A stretch of 35,553 nt of DNA, from positions 1-35,553 of the forward strand of contig QYPX01000243.1 of assembly GCA_007280205.1 (NCBI GenBank), in the 5' to 3' direction. The stretch comes from Comamonadaceae bacterium (GTDB lineage Bacteria; Pseudomonadota; Gammaproteobacteria; Burkholderiales; Burkholderiaceae_C). The position numbers were made by a program, and so were the translations under genes. Positions within the stretch are counted from its first letter, which is position 1, and every line of letters starts with the position of its first letter. This document shows, piece after piece, positions 34,906 to 35,553 of the stretch. The notes beneath the pieces were generated by a model. That model ran no database searches. It was not told the DNA's origin and saw only the letters and a program-made list of their open reading frames with translations.

Positions 34906-34948
34906 TGTTTCCCCCCGATTGGATCGGCAACCATCATAAAAGCAAAAA

Positions 34949-34964
34949 GGGCGCTCAAGCGCCC
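34949..34964 (-). terminator. Rho-independent terminator after the fatty acyl-CoA reductase gene
   Basis: GGGCGC-TCAA-GCGCCC is a perfect 6-bp GC stem (8 bp if the T-A loop pair is counted loosely). On the minus strand it is followed by TTTTTGCTTTT. It lies 28 bases after the upstream gene's stop and insulates that gene from the rfbB operon. Confidence 0.85.
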
Positions 34965-34992
34965 CCGGATTATCGCCGCTGGCGCGCCACGC

Positions 34993-35553
34993 TCAGAAGT
35001 GGATTCCCCGCATCATCTGCTGCAAGGCAATCGCCTCGTGCGACAGTTGCTGTTTGACCGGCTTGTCCCCCGGCTTGGCGCCTTTGGCCGCGCCAGAGTC
35101 AGGGAACATGCGAAAACTCGTGTTCATGGCGATTTGCGCAACACGCGGCAACAAGGCGTGCAGCAACTGCCCGGTAATGCCGAGCCGAGTGGCAACGCGC
35201 ACCGGTTTGAAGATACAGGCCTGCGCGATCATGTCGGCTGCCTCTTCCGGCGCCAGCGTTGGCACGTTGTTGTACAGGCCAGTGGGTGCAATCATGGGCG
35301 TGCGCACCAGAGGCATGTTGATCGTGGTGAACGAAATGCCCTGGTCGGCAAACTCACTGGAGGCACAGCGCGTCCAGGCATCCAGTGCCGCCTTGGAGGC
35401 AACATAGGCGCTAAAGCGCGGGGCGTTGGTCAGGACACCGATCGAGCTGATGTTGACCACATGACCCTTCTTGCGCGCCACCATGCCTGGCAGGAAACCC
35501 ATGGTGACACGCAAGCAGCCAAAATAGTTCAGCTGCATGGTGCGTTCATAGTC
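34993..35553 (-). CDS. Fatty acyl-CoA reductase (FAR)-like protein, C-terminal SDR part, 5' end outside window
   Basis: The frame is open to the window end, giving 186 codons of a larger protein. Sequence includes MQLNYFGCLRVTMGFLPGM, GHVVNISSIGVLTNAPRFSA, the catalytic YVASKAALDAW, INMPLVRTPMIAPTGLYN and VPTLAPEEAADMI. I recognise this as the C-terminal SDR domain of the approx. 660-residue Marinobacter-type alcohol-forming fatty acyl-CoA reductases, which also have an NAD_binding_4 half that would lie beyond the edge. Such enzymes reduce fatty acyl-CoA to fatty alcohol with NADPH, often for wax esters. The tail LSHEAIALQQMMRGIHF is basic-hydrophobic. A stand-alone SDR is possible because only this part is visible. 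Confidence 0.75.
   Translation of the reverse strand, partial: DYERTMQLNYFGCLRVTMGFLPGMVARKKGHVVNISSIGVLTNAPRFSAYVASKAALDAWTRCASSEFADQGISFTTINMPLVRTPMIAPTGLYNNVPTLAPEEAADMIAQACIFKPVRVATRLGITGQLLHALLPRVAQIAMNTSFRMFPDSGAAKGAKPGDKPVKQQLSHEAIALQQMMRGIHF

Overview
The window reads as chromosomal DNA of a betaproteobacterium of the Burkholderiales, most likely the family Comamonadaceae (Rhodoferax/Polaromonas-like). This is inferred from protein style and gene content: a Bug/TctC-type solute-binding protein, a short H-NS-like protein, an argB-slmA pair and a large beta-oxidation operon. Most of the window is GC-rich, with a clearly AT-richer patch at about 27.4-28.7 kb. No rRNA, tRNA, CRISPR array, insertion sequence or phage gene was seen. 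No gene-free stretch exceeds 300 bases.

Region 1 (1-4091, minus strand): a membrane PAS-PAS-GGDEF diguanylate cyclase, cut by the window start. Its gene lies a few bases after one for a periplasmic NMT1-type substrate-binding lipoprotein with no permease or ATPase beside it. Upstream is a Bug/TctC solute-binding gene broken by a one-base frameshift. Region 2 (4208-6564, plus strand): an ACMSD-type amidohydrolase and a sulfatase without a signal peptide, 20 bases apart and divergent from the Bug gene.

Region 3 (6588-17252, minus strand): a fatty acid or acyl-CoA degradation operon. In transcription order it holds a TetR regulator with a 12-base perfect palindrome before its start, acyl-CoA dehydrogenase, a DUF2147 secreted protein, a fused 3-hydroxyacyl-CoA dehydrogenase/enoyl-CoA hydratase, a 118-base hairpin repeat, thiolase, a frameshifted acyl-CoA thioesterase, a short-chain dehydrogenase (SDR) lacking the catalytic Tyr, a DsbA-fold isomerase, an enoyl-CoA hydratase/isomerase and an HSDL2-like SDR.

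Region 4 (17392-19432, minus strand): slmA, argB and an H-NS-family gene, core genes flanking the surface-sugar locus. Region 5 (19502-34905, minus strand): a surface polysaccharide (O-antigen or capsule) locus. In transcription order it runs rfbB-rfbD-rfbA-rfbC (dTDP-L-rhamnose), fcl and gmd (GDP-L-fucose), a methyltransferase, an O-acetyltransferase, a GT10 fucosyltransferase, a Wzx-like flippase, a GT11 fucosyltransferase, three GT2 glycosyltransferases, a WbpV-like epimerase/reductase, another GT2 and a small phosphoglycosyl transferase that would start the repeat unit. Many junctions are ATGA or GTGA overlaps, which suggests one translationally coupled transcript. No Wzy polymerase, WaaL ligase or chain-length regulator is visible. 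Region 6 (34993-35553, minus strand): the C-terminal part of a Marinobacter-type fatty acyl-CoA reductase, followed by a good terminator.

The most unusual observation is a short palindromic interspersed repeat that has become protein-coding twice. It supplies the last 17 residues of GDP-fucose synthase (fcl). A related, partly degenerated copy expanded by a 21-base tandem duplication forms an in-frame insertion inside GDP-mannose dehydratase (gmd). Also notable are the solute-binding-protein/diguanylate-cyclase pair, the co-occurrence of GT10 and GT11 fucosyltransferases, and two one-base homopolymer frameshifts that are either real pseudogenes or sequencing errors.
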